Part shown: one piece after another, positions 18,491-28,866 of the stretch
How positions within the stretch are numbered: position 1 is the stretch's first letter
How the letters are laid out: every line of letters starts with the position of its first letter
Origin: Neomesorhizobium albiziae
Lineage (GTDB): Bacteria; Pseudomonadota; Alphaproteobacteria; Rhizobiales; Rhizobiaceae
DNA: 64,000 nt
Assembly: GCF_900114255.1 (NCBI RefSeq)
Contig: NZ_FOSL01000023.1
Span: forward strand, 18,427-82,426
Reading direction: 5' to 3'
Translations under genes and position numbers: made by a program
The notes under the pieces: model-generated
Seen by the model: only the letters and a program-made list of their open reading frames with translations
What the model was told of the DNA's origin: nothing
The model's database searches: none

Positions 18491-19126
18491 ATGGACGCCG
18501 TTATCAAGAATTTTCCTCGAGCCGAAGATGGGCAGGCGCTGGACATAAAGCGCCCGACACAGGCCGAGGTGGAGGCCGCTGTACGCACGCTGTTGTTGTG
18601 GACAGGCGACAATCCTGATCGCGAAGGGCTGAAGGACACGCCACGCCGCGTGGCGAAAGCTTATCGCGAGTTGTTTGGCGGCTATGGGCAGGATCCGGCC
18701 ACCGAGCTTGGCCGGACCTTCGAGGAAGTCGCCGGTTACGACGATATGGTCTTGGTGAAGGACATCAAGTTCCACTCGCATTGCGAGCACCACATGGTGC
18801 CGATCATCGGCCGGGCCCACGTCGGCTACCTGCCCGACGGGCGCGTTGTCGGCCTTTCCAAGATCGCCCGGGTGGTGGATATCTTCGCGCACCGGCTGCA
18901 AACGCAGGAAGCGATGACGGCGCAGATTGCCGGCGTCATCCAGGACGTGCTAAATCCGCGCGGCGTTGCCGTGATGATCGAGGCCGAGCATATGTGCATG
19001 GCCATGCGCGGCATCCGCAAACAGGGGTCGACCACCCTCACCTCCACCTTCACCGGCAGCTTCAAGGACAACCCCGAAGAGCAGATCCGGTTCGTAACCA
19101 TGGTGCGGGACGGCAATCGGGGCTGA
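18491..19126 (+). CDS. folE: GTP cyclohydrolase I
   Basis: 211 residues, standard length. First step of tetrahydrofolate (and queuosine-related) synthesis from GTP. Zinc ligands and active-site residues are present in [13 protein letters not shown] and in [14 protein letters not shown]; the [13 protein letters not shown] helix and the QGSTTLTS phosphate loop are also clear. ATG 18491 has GGGAGA upstream; the longer frame has no ribosome site. It precedes hisI by 37 bp on the same strand, so a shared transcript is likely. Confidence 0.95.
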   Translation: MDAVIKNFPRAEDGQALDIKRPTQAEVEAAVRTLLLWTGDNPDREGLKDTPRRVAKAYRELFGGYGQDPATELGRTFEEVAGYDDMVLVKDIKFHSHCEHHMVPIIGRAHVGYLPDGRVVGLSKIARVVDIFAHRLQTQEAMTAQIAGVIQDVLNPRGVAVMIEAEHMCMAMRGIRKQGSTTLTSTFTGSFKDNPEEQIRFVTMVRDGNRG

Positions 19127-19163
19127 GAGCCTCGCCGGTCCCGTCTCGACAAGGACCGGCCAG

Positions 19164-19622
19164 ATGTCCCCGATCGAATTTCCGAAATCCCCGACTGACA
19201 AAAAGGTGCTCGAAGAGGGCAACGTTTTTTCGCCGCGCTTTGACGCCAACGGGCTCGTCACGGCCGTCGTCACCGACGCCGGCGACGGAATGCTCCTGAT
19301 GGTAGCACACATGAATGCGGAAGCGCTTGCCCTCACGCTGGAGACCGGGGTCGCGCATTATTGGTCGCGGTCGCGCGGCAGGCTTTGGAAAAAAGGCGAA
19401 ACATCCGGCAATGTGCAGAATGTCACGGAACTCAGGACCGATTGCGATCAGGATACAATTTGGCTGCGTGTAAATGTCTCAGGGCATGATGCAACTTGCC
19501 ATACCGGGAGACGTTCATGCTTTTATAGGACGCTGGAACTGAAAGAAGGTGTTGCAACGCTTCGCGCTGACGAAAGCACTCCGCTTTTCGATACCGCAGA
19601 AGTCTATCGTGACGATCGGTGA
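19164..19622 (+). CDS. hisI: Phosphoribosyl-AMP cyclohydrolase
   Basis: 152 residues. Third step of histidine biosynthesis: opens the adenine ring of phosphoribosyl-AMP. The diagnostic elements are [19 protein letters not shown], the metal-binding [10 protein letters not shown] and the cysteine pair of [11 protein letters not shown]. It is the single-domain form, without a HisE fusion, as usual in alphaproteobacteria. It follows folE closely. Confidence 0.95.
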   Translation: MSPIEFPKSPTDKKVLEEGNVFSPRFDANGLVTAVVTDAGDGMLLMVAHMNAEALALTLETGVAHYWSRSRGRLWKKGETSGNVQNVTELRTDCDQDTIWLRVNVSGHDATCHTGRRSCFYRTLELKEGVATLRADESTPLFDTAEVYRDDR

Positions 19623-19708
19623 ACCATTTCCGACACTGAGACCTCACAGATTCACTATTTTGATACGGCAAGCGCCGTATACGGATTTTGGGACAAGGGA
19701 GTTATGTG

Positions 19709-20677
19709 ATGCTCGATTGGGCGTCCATACGTGGCAGGCCTGACATGCGGGAGATGAAGGATTTCTCTTCCGACGGCGCACCACGACCCAAACCTCAGAA
19801 AAAGACCGGCATTTCACTGGCTCTCGGCGGCGGGGCAGCGCGCGGGTGGGCCCATATTGGCGTGCTGCGCGCGCTTGACGAGGCCGGCATCGAAATCAGC
19901 ATGATCGCCGGCACCTCGATTGGCGCATTGGTTGGCGGCTGTTATCTCGCCGGCAAGCTCGACCAGCTCGAAGAGTTCGCGCGAAGCCTGACAAGGCGCC
20001 GCATTTTCGGCCTGCTCGATATCAATCTCGGCGGCAGCGGCCTGTTCGGTGGCATGAAGCTGAACTCGCGCATGCAGGAACACATGCAAGGCGTACGATT
20101 CGAGGACCTGGCGAAACCCTTCATCTGCATCGCCACGGAAGTGCGCACTGGCCATGAGATCTGGCTGACGGAAGGCTCGCTGATCACTGCGATGAGGGCT
20201 TCCTATGCCCTGCCCGGCGTGTTCGAACCGGTCAGCGCCAACGGCCGCGTGCTGGTCGACGGCGCCTTGGTCAACCCGGTGCCGGTATCGGTGCTGCGCG
20301 CCTACGAGCAGCCGTTGGTGGTCGCTGTGAACCTGCACTACGACCTTTTCGGCCGCGCGGCCGTCATAAAGCACAGCGCCGGCGAGCTAGTGATGCAGAA
20401 GGATGCAACACCCGGCACGCATCACGACCCACACGCCACGGCGCAGGGAACCCGCCTTGGCGTCACGGGCGTCATGGTAGAGGCGTTCAACATCATTCAG
20501 GACCGCATTTCGCGGGCCAGACTCGCGGGCGACCCGCCCGATCTCTCGCTGCAGCCGAAGCTCGGCCACATCGGTCTTTCGGAATTCCACCGCGCCGACG
20601 AGGCGATACAGGTCGGTTACGAGGTCACCAAATCGCAGATCGGTGAATTGACGCGCCTGCAATCCGTGCTTGGCTGA
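19709..20677 (+). CDS. Patatin-like phospholipase (RssA-type)
   Basis: 322 residues. The patatin catalytic apparatus is complete: oxyanion loop ALGGGAARGWAHIGVL, nucleophile GTSIGALVGG and the aspartate in VDGALVNPVPV. It is the short soluble RssA/YchK-type. Predicted lipid acyl hydrolase in the cytoplasm or at the inner membrane; the substrate is unknown. ATG 19709 is well placed behind AAGGGAG; an upstream in-frame TTG at 19688 is the alternative. It converges with recJ. Confidence 0.86.
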   Translation: MLDWASIRGRPDMREMKDFSSDGAPRPKPQKKTGISLALGGGAARGWAHIGVLRALDEAGIEISMIAGTSIGALVGGCYLAGKLDQLEEFARSLTRRRIFGLLDINLGGSGLFGGMKLNSRMQEHMQGVRFEDLAKPFICIATEVRTGHEIWLTEGSLITAMRASYALPGVFEPVSANGRVLVDGALVNPVPVSVLRAYEQPLVVAVNLHYDLFGRAAVIKHSAGELVMQKDATPGTHHDPHATAQGTRLGVTGVMVEAFNIIQDRISRARLAGDPPDLSLQPKLGHIGLSEFHRADEAIQVGYEVTKSQIGELTRLQSVLG

Positions 20678-20686
20678 GCGGACGCT

Positions 20687-22468
20687 TCAGGCGGCAGCCG
20701 CGTCGACGATGCGGAATTGTACGCTGCGCGCGCCGTTCCAGTAATTGCCGGACAGCGCACCGGCGACGTGGATGGCGCTACCCCGCCTCTTGAACAGAAA
20801 GTCGCCAAGAGGCGTTTCGGCTGCGCGGAACGCGATGGCCTGGATGCGTCCGCCTGCATCGCTTCGCAAATCGACGCGGACGTGGCCAGCGCCGACCGGA
20901 CGTGCGTCGATCAGATGATGGCGCGGCAGCACCAGAACCGGCGGCGGATATCCCTGGCCGAACGGACCGACCTTCTCCAGCGCATCCAGCATATCCTGCG
21001 TGGCGCCCTCCGCAGCAAGCGCGGCGTCGATCTTCAGGCTCTCTTCGTTGCGCAAGCGAAAGACGTCAGCGGCGGCGCGTTCTTCGAAAAAGGCCCGCAA
21101 AGCGCCGAGATTTTCACGCGCTACAGTGATGCCGGCGGCCATCGCATGACCGCCGCCCTTGACGATCAGGCCCTTTTCCGCAGCTTCGCGCACGAGCCGG
21201 CCGAGATCGAACCCTGAAACCGAGCGGCCTGAACCGGTGCCCGTTCCGTTAGGGTTGAAGGCGACGGCGAATGCTGGGCGCCGGGCGTGATCCTTGAGCC
21301 GCGAGGCCAGTAGGCCGACAATGCCCGGATGCCAGGTTTCGCTGGCGGTCACCACAACCGCCGGACCGGGTCCGCCCAGCATTTCGGCGTCCGCTTCGGC
21401 ACGCGCCTCGGCCAACATCTCCTGCTCCATCAGCTGGCGCTCCTGATTCAGCCGGTCGAGCGTCTCGGCGATCTTGTCGGCTTCGACTGGATCATCGGTG
21501 GCGAGCATGCGGCTGCCCAGGCCGGCGTCGCCGATGCGACCGCCAGCATTGATGCGCGGACCGATCAGAAAGGCCAGGTGGAAGGTGTTGATGGGCTCGC
21601 CAATGCGCGATACGCGGGCGAGTGCCGCCAGCCCCGGATTGTGCTGCTGGCGCAGCATCTGCAGGCCCTTGATTACGAAGGCGCGGTTGACGCCCGTCAG
21701 CGGCACGACATCGCAAACAGTCGCCAACGCGACCAGATCGAGCAAGGTGAGGAGATCGAACGGCGTGCCGAAATTCCGCTCGCGCAGCAGTTTCGCCACG
21801 CGCACCAAGGTCAGGAAAACAACGCCGGCAGCACACAGATGGCCCTGCCCCGACAGATCGTCCTCGCGGTTGGGATTGACGACCGGCACGCCTTCCGGCA
21901 ACGCGCCGCCGACCTGATGATGGTCCAGAACAACCACGTCGGCGCCGGCGTCACGCGCAGCCGCGATGGAGGAGGCACTGTTAGTGCCGCAATCGACGGT
22001 GACGATCAGTTGCACGCCGCGCGAGACAAGTTCGCGCATGGCTTCGGGATTGGGACCGTAACCCTCGAAAATACGATCCGGGATGTAGATTTCGGAGATA
22101 AGTCCGAAATGCGCAAGGAAACGCTTCAAAAGTGCCGAGGAAGCTGCGCCATCGACATCGTAGTCGCCGAAGATCGCTACTTTCTGCCGCTGCACGATCG
22201 CATCGGCAATGCGCGCAGCGGCGGCATCCATATCGGTCAACGACGCGGGATTCGGCAACAGATCGCGAATGGTCGGATCGAGGAAGCGCTCGGTTTCTTC
22301 CGAATTGACGCCGCGGCCGGCGAGCACGCGGGCGACAAGATCGGAGACGCCGTGGCCCTGGGCGATCGCGAGTGCCGCGATCTCCTGCCGTTCGGTCAAC
22401 CTGTGTTCCCACGAAAGACCGGTTGCCGACTGCCTTACGTCTAGGAAGAAGCGCCTGTCTGCGCTCAT
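20687..22468 (-). CDS. recJ: Single-stranded-DNA-specific exonuclease RecJ
   Basis: 593 residues, typical. 5'-to-3' exonuclease of recombination and mismatch repair. DHH-family motifs appear in order: IFGDYDVDGAASS (motif I), TVDCGTNS (motif II), VVVLDHHQVG (motif III) and DLVALATVCDVVPLTG (motif IV). The DHHA1 domain holds WHPGIVGLLASRLK and GSGRSVSGFDLGRLVREA, and the OB-like C-terminal region ends at AVQFRIVD-like sequence. First gene of a minus-strand run recJ, glpX, hom and aminotransferase is at the 3' end here, so it is the last gene transcribed. Confidence 0.94.
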   Translation of the reverse strand: MSADRRFFLDVRQSATGLSWEHRLTERQEIAALAIAQGHGVSDLVARVLAGRGVNSEETERFLDPTIRDLLPNPASLTDMDAAAARIADAIVQRQKVAIFGDYDVDGAASSALLKRFLAHFGLISEIYIPDRIFEGYGPNPEAMRELVSRGVQLIVTVDCGTNSASSIAAARDAGADVVVLDHHQVGGALPEGVPVVNPNREDDLSGQGHLCAAGVVFLTLVRVAKLLRERNFGTPFDLLTLLDLVALATVCDVVPLTGVNRAFVIKGLQMLRQQHNPGLAALARVSRIGEPINTFHLAFLIGPRINAGGRIGDAGLGSRMLATDDPVEADKIAETLDRLNQERQLMEQEMLAEARAEADAEMLGGPGPAVVVTASETWHPGIVGLLASRLKDHARRPAFAVAFNPNGTGTGSGRSVSGFDLGRLVREAAEKGLIVKGGGHAMAAGITVARENLGALRAFFEERAAADVFRLRNEESLKIDAALAAEGATQDMLDALEKVGPFGQGYPPPVLVLPRHHLIDARPVGAGHVRVDLRSDAGGRIQAIAFRAAETPLGDFLFKRRGSAIHVAGALSGNYWNGARSVQFRIVDAAAA

Positions 22469-22535
22469 GCGCCAATCCCGCCCGAATCTACCGAACGATG
22501 TTTAGTCACATTAGCGTGGCGTAGAATAGACCGGA

Positions 22536-23516
22536 TCAGAATTTTTCCAGATCCTGGTGGCGTGCCTTGATCTCACGCACAGTTTTCGACGAGGAACGCA
22601 TGACGATGGTGTGGGTCTGGATCGAATCGCGGCCGAATTTCACCCCGGCGAGAAGATTGCCATCCGTCACACCCGTCGCGGCAAACAGCACATCGCCCTT
22701 GGCCATCTCCTCGATGCGATAGACTTTCGCGGGATCGGAAATGCCCATCTTGGCGGCGCGCACGACCTTTTCCTCAGTGTTGAGCTGGAGGCGGCCCTGC
22801 ATCTGCCCGCCAATGCAGCGCAACGCGGCAGCTGCGAGCACGCCTTCCGGCGCACCGCCAATGCCGAGATAGATGTCGATGCCGGTTTCGTCGGGATTGG
22901 TCGCGTGGATGACGCCAGCGACATCGCCGTCGCCGATCAGTCGGATCGCCGCGCCTGTGCCGCGCACTTCTTCTATCAGGCGGGCATGGCGCGGCCGGTC
23001 GAGAATGCAGGCTGTGACCTCGGAGACCGGCACGCCCTTGGCCCTGGCCAGGCTCTCGATGTTTTCGATCGCCGGCGCGTCGATATCGACCACGCCCGCC
23101 GGATAGCCTGGACCGACGGCGATCTTTTCCATGTAGACGTCAGGCGCGTAAAGCAGGCTGCCCTTTTCGGCAATGGCAATCACCGCCAGCGAATTGGGCA
23201 GGTTCTTGGCGCAGATCGTCGTGCCCTCGAGCGGGTCGAGCGCGATATCGACCTTGGGGCCGTCGCCCGTGCCGACTTCCTCGCCGATGTAGAGCATCGG
23301 CGCTTCGTCGCGCTCGCCTTCGCCAATCACCACGGTGCCCCGGATCGGCAGCCGGTTGAGTTCCGAACGCATGGCATCGACCGCGACCTGATCGGCCGCC
23401 ATTTCGTCACCCCGGCCGCGCAACCTCGCCGCAGCGACAGCAGCGCGTTCGGTGACGCGCACGAGTTCGAGGGTGAGAATCCGGTCGAGACCGGCCATCG
23501 CGTTTTTCGCCATCAT
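22536..23516 (-). CDS. glpX: Fructose-1,6-bisphosphatase class II (GlpX)
   Basis: 326 residues. Hydrolyses fructose-1,6-bisphosphate in gluconeogenesis. Signatures: VVIGEGERDEAPMLYIGEEV, the metal-binding DPLEGTT, and DIYLGIGGAPEGVLAAAALR. The start falls among GTG-ATG-ATG (23519 to 23513) behind CAGGAAAG; the middle ATG is used. It lies between recJ and hom on the minus strand, a neighbourhood conserved in Rhizobiales. Confidence 0.94.
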   Translation of the reverse strand: MMAKNAMAGLDRILTLELVRVTERAAVAAARLRGRGDEMAADQVAVDAMRSELNRLPIRGTVVIGEGERDEAPMLYIGEEVGTGDGPKVDIALDPLEGTTICAKNLPNSLAVIAIAEKGSLLYAPDVYMEKIAVGPGYPAGVVDIDAPAIENIESLARAKGVPVSEVTACILDRPRHARLIEEVRGTGAAIRLIGDGDVAGVIHATNPDETGIDIYLGIGGAPEGVLAAAALRCIGGQMQGRLQLNTEEKVVRAAKMGISDPAKVYRIEEMAKGDVLFAATGVTDGNLLAGVKFGRDSIQTHTIVMRSSSKTVREIKARHQDLEKF

Positions 23517-23660
23517 CACTTTCCTGCAAAGACCAACATGCTGCGCGCGGCAACCCGCGGCGCGCCCCTTTTGTCAAAGCGATATGACAACAGCAAGACC
23601 CGCGAAGGCGTTTCCGGCCTCGCGGGAAAATATCAATCGATTGAAGTGCTTCGGCGCTTT

Positions 23661-24974
23661 TTATCCAGCGCGCTCGATACGGATCACCTGCGCCTTGTCG
23701 GTCAGATGGCCATCCTTGGTAATGCCCTCGACAGCCTTGCGTACCGCCGCTTCGGTGGTCTCGTGAGTGACCAGGATGACCGTCTTCTGCACTTCGGCTT
23801 CCGGGCCGGCCGCATGCTGGACGATGGATTCCAGCGAAATATCGTTGTCAGCCATGCGTTTGGCGACTGCAGCGAAGACGCCGACGCGGTCATGCACGGT
23901 GAGCCGGATGAAATAGCCGCCCTCGTGGCTGCGCATTTGAGCCTTCTTGTAGGGCCGCAATTCCTTGGCCGGGCGACCGAACACCGGACCGTGCTGGAAG
24001 CCGGGGCGGCTTTTGGCGATATCGGCGATGTCGCCGACGACGGCCGAAGCCGTTGCGTTGCCGCCCGCCCCGGGGCCGGACAGCAACAGCTCGCCCAGAA
24101 TGTCGGTTTCGATAGCCACAGCGTTGGTAACCCCGTGCACCTGCGCGATCACCGAAGCTGTCGGCACCATGGTCGGATGCACGCGCTGTTCGATCCCGCT
24201 TTCGGTCTTCTGCGCGACACCAAGCAGCTTGATGCGGTAGCCCAATTCACCCGCAGCGCGGATATCGGCCTGCGAAATGTTGGAAATGCCTTCCATGTAG
24301 ATATCGTCAGCGGCAATCTTCGTTCCGAAGGCAAGGCTGGTCAGAATCGAAAGCTTGTGCGCCGTATCGTTGCCTTCGATGTCGAAGGTTGGATCGGCTT
24401 CGGCGTAGCCCAGCCGCTGCGCATCTTTCAGGCATGCCTCGAAGGTCAGGCCTTCGGCTTCCATGCGGGTCAGGATGTAGTTGCAGGTACCGTTGAGGAT
24501 ACCGAACACCCGCGAAACACTGTTGCCCGCCATCGCCTCGCGCATCGTCTTGATGACCGGGATGCCGCCGGCGACTGCCGCCTCGTAGTTCAGAAGCACG
24601 CCCTTCTTCTCGGCGATCTCGGCGAGCGCCACACCGTGTTTCGCGAGCAGCGCCTTGTTGGCGGTGACGACATGGCGTCCGGCCTCGAGTGCAGCCTTGA
24701 CGCATGCAAAAGCCGGTCCCTCATCGCCGCCAATCAACTCGACGAAGACATCGATGTCTGCCGATCTGGCGAGTCCAACCGGATCGTCGAACCAGGTGGC
24801 GCCGCCGAGATCGATGCCGCGGTCGCGCGAACGGTCGCGGGCCGCAACGCCTGTGACGACGAGCTCGCGGCCGCACTGGCGGGTAAGTTCGGCCGCTTTC
24901 TCGGTGATGACGCGGACCACGGACGCCCCGACCGTACCCAGTCCGGCTATTCCAACACGCAATGCTTCAGCCAT
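23661..24974 (-). CDS. hom: Homoserine dehydrogenase
   Basis: 437 residues. NAD(P)H-dependent reduction of aspartate semialdehyde to homoserine in the threonine/methionine branch. Rossmann motif GIAGLGTVGASVV at the N-terminus, KALLAKHG and GGIPVIKTMREAMAGN in the catalytic domain, and a C-terminal ACT domain (about 360-437, starting GGYFIRLTVHDRVGVFAAVA) that would bind threonine as feedback inhibitor. ATG 24972-24974 is used rather than a TTG three codons upstream. It is followed by glpX after 144 bp. Confidence 0.95.
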   Translation of the reverse strand: MAEALRVGIAGLGTVGASVVRVITEKAAELTRQCGRELVVTGVAARDRSRDRGIDLGGATWFDDPVGLARSADIDVFVELIGGDEGPAFACVKAALEAGRHVVTANKALLAKHGVALAEIAEKKGVLLNYEAAVAGGIPVIKTMREAMAGNSVSRVFGILNGTCNYILTRMEAEGLTFEACLKDAQRLGYAEADPTFDIEGNDTAHKLSILTSLAFGTKIAADDIYMEGISNISQADIRAAGELGYRIKLLGVAQKTESGIEQRVHPTMVPTASVIAQVHGVTNAVAIETDILGELLLSGPGAGGNATASAVVGDIADIAKSRPGFQHGPVFGRPAKELRPYKKAQMRSHEGGYFIRLTVHDRVGVFAAVAKRMADNDISLESIVQHAAGPEAEVQKTVILVTHETTEAAVRKAVEGITKDGHLTDKAQVIRIERAG

Positions 24975-25014
24975 TCGCGGCAACGCCCCTCAAAAACCGT
25001 CGGAAAACGAAATA

Positions 25015-26232
25015 TCAGCGCCGCGCTGAGAGCGGAACCACGTTGTTCGGCTGCTTGGCGGACGACGACAGGAAACGCTTGATGTTGCGCGCCGCCTGCC
25101 TGATGCGGTGTTCGTTTTCGACAAAGGCCAGCCGCACGAAGTCGTCGCCATGCTCCCCGAAACCGACGCCAGGCGCCACCGCTACATCGGCATGCTCGAT
25201 CAGCAACTTGGAGAACTCGAGTGATCCAAGTTGTTTGAAGGGCTCCGGAATCGGCGCCCACGCAAACATCGAAGCCGCGGGTGCGGGAATTTCCCAGCCC
25301 GCGCGACCGAACGAATCGACCATCACGTCGCGGCGCTTGTGATAGACCTCGCGCACTTCGGCAATGTCGGCTCCATCGCCGTTGAGGGCTGCCGCGGCCG
25401 CCACCTGGATGGGCGTGAAGGCGCCGTAGTCGAGATACGACTTGACCCTGGTCAAAGCGGCGATCAGGCGCTCGTTGCCAACCGCGAAACCCATGCGCCA
25501 GCCTGGCATGGAAAAGGTTTTCGACATTGAAGTGAACTCAACGGCCACATCGATGGCGCCGGGTACCTGCAACACCGACGGCGGCGGATTGCCGTCGAAA
25601 TAGATCTCGGAGTAAGCGAGATCCGACAGGATGATGATGTCGTTCTTGCGGGCGAACGCGACGACGTCCTTGTAGAAGTCGAGCGACGCGACCAGAGCCG
25701 TCGGATTGGACGGATAGTTGAGTATCAGCGCCAGCGGCTTGGGAATCGAATGCCGGATGCCGCGTTCCAGCGCCGGGATGAAGCCGTCGTTGGGTTCGGC
25801 CTGCAGCGACCGGATGACGCCGCCCGACATGATGAAGCCGAAGGCGTGGATGGGATAGGTCGGATTCGGGCACAGGATCACGTCGCCGGGCGCGGTGATT
25901 GCCTGCGCCATATTGGCAAAACCTTCCTTCGAGCCAAGCGTGGCGACGACCTGGGTGTCGGGGTTCAACTTCACGCCGAACCGGCGGGCGTAATAATTGG
26001 CCTGGGCGCGCCGCAGGCCAGGAATGCCGCGCGATGACGAATAGCGATGGGTGCGCGGATCGCGGACCACTTCGCAAAGCTTGTCGACGATCGCTTTCGG
26101 CGTCGGCAGGTCGGGATTGCCCATACCCAGGTCGATGATGTCGGCGCCGTTGGAACGGGCGGTCGCCTTCAGCCGGTTGACCTGCTCAAAAACATAAGGC
26201 GGAAGCCTGCGGACCTTGTGAAACTCTTCCAT
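25015..26232 (-). CDS. Class I/II PLP aminotransferase (AlaC / LL-DAP aminotransferase-like)
   Basis: 405 residues. Fold-type I aminotransferase with DLGMGNPDLPTPK near the N-terminus, NYPSNPTALVA (substrate Asn), LSDLAYSEIYFDG (Asp and Tyr that hold PLP) and the Schiff-base lysine in SMSKTFSMPGWRMGF. This group includes AlaC-type alanine aminotransferases and enzymes labelled LL-diaminopimelate aminotransferase; substrate specificity is not readable. ATG 26230-26232 follows GGAACG. It sits 40 bp upstream of hom and is probably co-transcribed with it. Confidence 0.88.
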   Translation of the reverse strand: MEEFHKVRRLPPYVFEQVNRLKATARSNGADIIDLGMGNPDLPTPKAIVDKLCEVVRDPRTHRYSSSRGIPGLRRAQANYYARRFGVKLNPDTQVVATLGSKEGFANMAQAITAPGDVILCPNPTYPIHAFGFIMSGGVIRSLQAEPNDGFIPALERGIRHSIPKPLALILNYPSNPTALVASLDFYKDVVAFARKNDIIILSDLAYSEIYFDGNPPPSVLQVPGAIDVAVEFTSMSKTFSMPGWRMGFAVGNERLIAALTRVKSYLDYGAFTPIQVAAAAALNGDGADIAEVREVYHKRRDVMVDSFGRAGWEIPAPAASMFAWAPIPEPFKQLGSLEFSKLLIEHADVAVAPGVGFGEHGDDFVRLAFVENEHRIRQAARNIKRFLSSSAKQPNNVVPLSARR

Positions 26233-26325
26233 TTTCGTTCCAGACGACACGAGGGGCTGTTCGGTGGCGCGATATACACGCAAATCAGGCTAGGGTCGAT
26301 AGTGGCAGCCCGGGCGTCCCGGCTG

Positions 26326-26682
26326 CTAATTCTCGATTTCCGCCAGTGCATCGGCGGCATGGGTGGCAGCCAGCTTGCGCAACGCCGCCGGATCCGTCTG
26401 GCCGGCGGGAACGGCGGCGGTTGCCGCATTCTGCCGCTGAACGGCGGTGAGTGCGGCCATGTCGGCGGCTTTCTTGTCGTCCGTTATCTGGTCCGCGGCC
26501 TGCTTCGGCGGGATATTGAGGTTCGGGAAGGTTCCGGTGTTGACCGGCCCCCTGGCGCCTGCGGGAACCGCCTCATCGACAGTGGATGTGCAGCCGGCGG
26601 CCATCAGGCTCAGAGCCGCCGTGGCCACGACCGCTGCCAGCCGGGTGCCAAAAAAAACATGTCCGCCAATGCGATATGTCAT
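26326..26682 (-). CDS. Small lipoprotein
   Basis: 118 residues. A leader with LAAVVATAALSLMAAGC shows a good lipobox with the acylated cysteine near residue 31. The rest is Ala-rich and polar, with RGPVNTGTFPNLNIPPKQAA and a likely helical C-terminal half. Similar short lipoproteins with the TGTFPNLN motif occur in Rhizobiales without known function. ATG 26680-26682 is chosen. It shares a promoter region with the divergent phaC. Confidence 0.7.
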   Translation of the reverse strand: MTYRIGGHVFFGTRLAAVVATAALSLMAAGCTSTVDEAVPAGARGPVNTGTFPNLNIPPKQAADQITDDKKAADMAALTAVQRQNAATAAVPAGQTDPAALRKLAATHAADALAEIEN

Positions 26683-26790
26683 AGTGTTGTCCAGGCAGGC
26701 TTTGTAAGGCGAAAGACGTTCGCAATTGGACCCCAATGAACGTCGCATGATAATATGTCAACAAAACGCCTGCGGGAGGCAAGCGGAACC

Positions 26791-28644
26791 ATGTCGAAGG
26801 CAGCCGAATCGAACAGAAAAGACGCCGCTCCCGAAGGCAAGGGTGGTGAGCCTTCGTCATCGGTCGAACAATACCTGATCAAGGATCCGGAGCGTTTCGC
26901 GCTCAATCTTGCGCGCATGGTCGAGGAGGCCGGCAAGGCTGCGTCCGCCTGGGTGACGCCGCGCGAAAAGGGCGAAGTACGCGACAGCGTCGCCGAGCCG
27001 ATGACCGACATGGTCAAGACCTTCTCGAAACTTTCGGAATACTGGTTGTCCGACCCGCAACGGGCGCTGGAGGCACAGACCAGGCTGTTTTCAGGCTACA
27101 TGAACGTCTGGGCGAATGCGATCCGCAAGGTCGGCGGCGAGGATGATGCGGACGACGCCATCAAGCCGGATCGCGGCGACAAGCGATTCCAGGATCCCGA
27201 GTGGGGCAAGAATGCCTTCTTCGACTTCCTGAAGCAGGCATACCTCGTCACCTCGCGATGGGCGGGCGACCTCGTCGAACACGCCGAGGGACTGGACGAG
27301 CACACCAAGCACAAGGCCGGCTTTTATGTGAAGCAGATCTCCAACGCGATCTCGCCTTCCAACTTCATTCTGACCAACCCCGAACTTTTTCGCGAGACAG
27401 TCGCATCCAGCGGCGAGAACCTGGTGCGCGGCATGAAGATGCTGGCCGAGGATATCACCGCCGGCAAAGGCGACCTGAAGCTCAGGCAGGCCGACTATTC
27501 GCGCTTCGAGATCGGCCGCAACATCGCGGTAACGCCCGGAAAGGTGGTTGGCCGCTCCGATATCGCCGAGATCATCCAGTACGAGCCGACGACGCAAAAA
27601 GTGCTGAAGCGGCCGCTGCTGATCTGTCCGCCATGGATCAACAAGTTCTACATCCTTGATCTGAACCCGGAAAAATCCTTCATCCGCTGGGCTGTGGCGC
27701 AGGGCCATACGGTATTCGTCATCTCCTGGATCAACCCGGACGAGCGGCACGGCAGCAAGGGCTGGGAGGCCTATATCCGCGAAGGCCTGCAATATGGCCT
27801 CGATGCGGTCGAAACCGCCACCGGCGAAAAGGAAGTCAACGCCATCGGCTATTGCGTCGGCGGCACTTTGCTTGCCGCTGCACTGGCGTTGCTGGCACAG
27901 GAAGGCGACGACCGCGTGAAATCGGTGACGTTCTTCACCACGCAGGTCGATTTCACCTATGCCGGCGACCTTAAGGTGTTCGTCGACGAGGACCAGGTTG
28001 CGGCGGTCGAGCGCGCAATGGGAGAAAAAGGCTATCTCGACGGCACCAAGATGGCGACTGCCTTCAACATGCTGCGGTCTGGCGACCTGATTTGGCCCTA
28101 TGTCGTCAACAACTACATGCGCGGCAAGGAGCCGATGCCGTTCGATCTGCTCTACTGGAATGCCGATTCGACCCGCATGGCGGCAGCGAACCACTCCTAC
28201 TATCTGAGGAACTGCTATCTCGAGAACAACCTGTCGCAAGGCCATATGACACTTGCCGGCCGCTCCATTTCACTTTCGGACATCACGATTCCCGTCTACA
28301 ATCTTGCCTCCCGCGAAGACCACATCGCGCCAGCGAAATCGGTCTTCCTCGGCTGCAAATATTTCAGTGGCGATGTCGAGTATGTGATGGCCGGTTCGGG
28401 CCATATCGCCGGTGTCGTCAATCCGCCATCGCTCGGCAAGTACCAGTACTGGACCGGCGGCAAGCCGGTGGGCGACTTCCAGCAATGGGTTGAAAAGGCC
28501 CGGGAAAACCCCGGTTCGTGGTGGCCGCACTGGCACGCCTGGATCGAGGCCAGGGACAACAAGCGTGTCGCGGCAAGAACACCCGGCGCGAAAAGCGGCA
28601 CCCTCGGCGACGCTCCCGGCAGCTACGTAAAAGTCAGAGTGTAA
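26791..28644 (+). CDS. phaC: Class I poly(3-hydroxyalkanoate) synthase
   Basis: 617 residues. Polymerises hydroxyacyl-CoA into PHA granules. The lipase-like box with catalytic cysteine is [14 protein letters not shown]; the aspartate lies in [11 protein letters not shown] and the histidine in [12 protein letters not shown]. The N-terminal region (about 1-190) carries the PHA-synthase N domain with the [19 protein letters not shown] motif. The ATG at 26791 has GGGAGG eleven bases upstream; an ATG at 26755 would add twelve residues. No phaA/B or phasin gene is adjacent. Confidence 0.93.
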   Translation: MSKAAESNRKDAAPEGKGGEPSSSVEQYLIKDPERFALNLARMVEEAGKAASAWVTPREKGEVRDSVAEPMTDMVKTFSKLSEYWLSDPQRALEAQTRLFSGYMNVWANAIRKVGGEDDADDAIKPDRGDKRFQDPEWGKNAFFDFLKQAYLVTSRWAGDLVEHAEGLDEHTKHKAGFYVKQISNAISPSNFILTNPELFRETVASSGENLVRGMKMLAEDITAGKGDLKLRQADYSRFEIGRNIAVTPGKVVGRSDIAEIIQYEPTTQKVLKRPLLICPPWINKFYILDLNPEKSFIRWAVAQGHTVFVISWINPDERHGSKGWEAYIREGLQYGLDAVETATGEKEVNAIGYCVGGTLLAAALALLAQEGDDRVKSVTFFTTQVDFTYAGDLKVFVDEDQVAAVERAMGEKGYLDGTKMATAFNMLRSGDLIWPYVVNNYMRGKEPMPFDLLYWNADSTRMAAANHSYYLRNCYLENNLSQGHMTLAGRSISLSDITIPVYNLASREDHIAPAKSVFLGCKYFSGDVEYVMAGSGHIAGVVNPPSLGKYQYWTGGKPVGDFQQWVEKARENPGSWWPHWHAWIEARDNKRVAARTPGAKSGTLGDAPGSYVKVRV

Positions 28645-28866
28645 CAATCCGTAATGTGCGGTGAATTGACCTTCCGGTCAAAACCGGCGAAATGGTCTGC
28701 GGCATGTTGATGCCGTCCTGTTTCTCCGCCGCGTCAAAGAGTTTTGCGGAGAGCCCAGAGGATCGTTAGATCTGGTTCCGAGTACGCAGCGTAATCTTCT
28801 AGCTGAAATTAGAATTGTCGTCTTATCGATTGCGTGACGGCTCGGAAAGCCAAGGGGGAAAGCGGT

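Noticed and set aside
22557..25082. An 841-residue open frame on the plus strand
   Set aside because: It lies exactly opposite glpX and hom, both clear enzymes, and has the composition of an antisense shadow in GC-rich DNA.
27091..28245. A 384-residue frame opposite phaC
   Set aside because: Antisense shadow of a clear PHA synthase gene.
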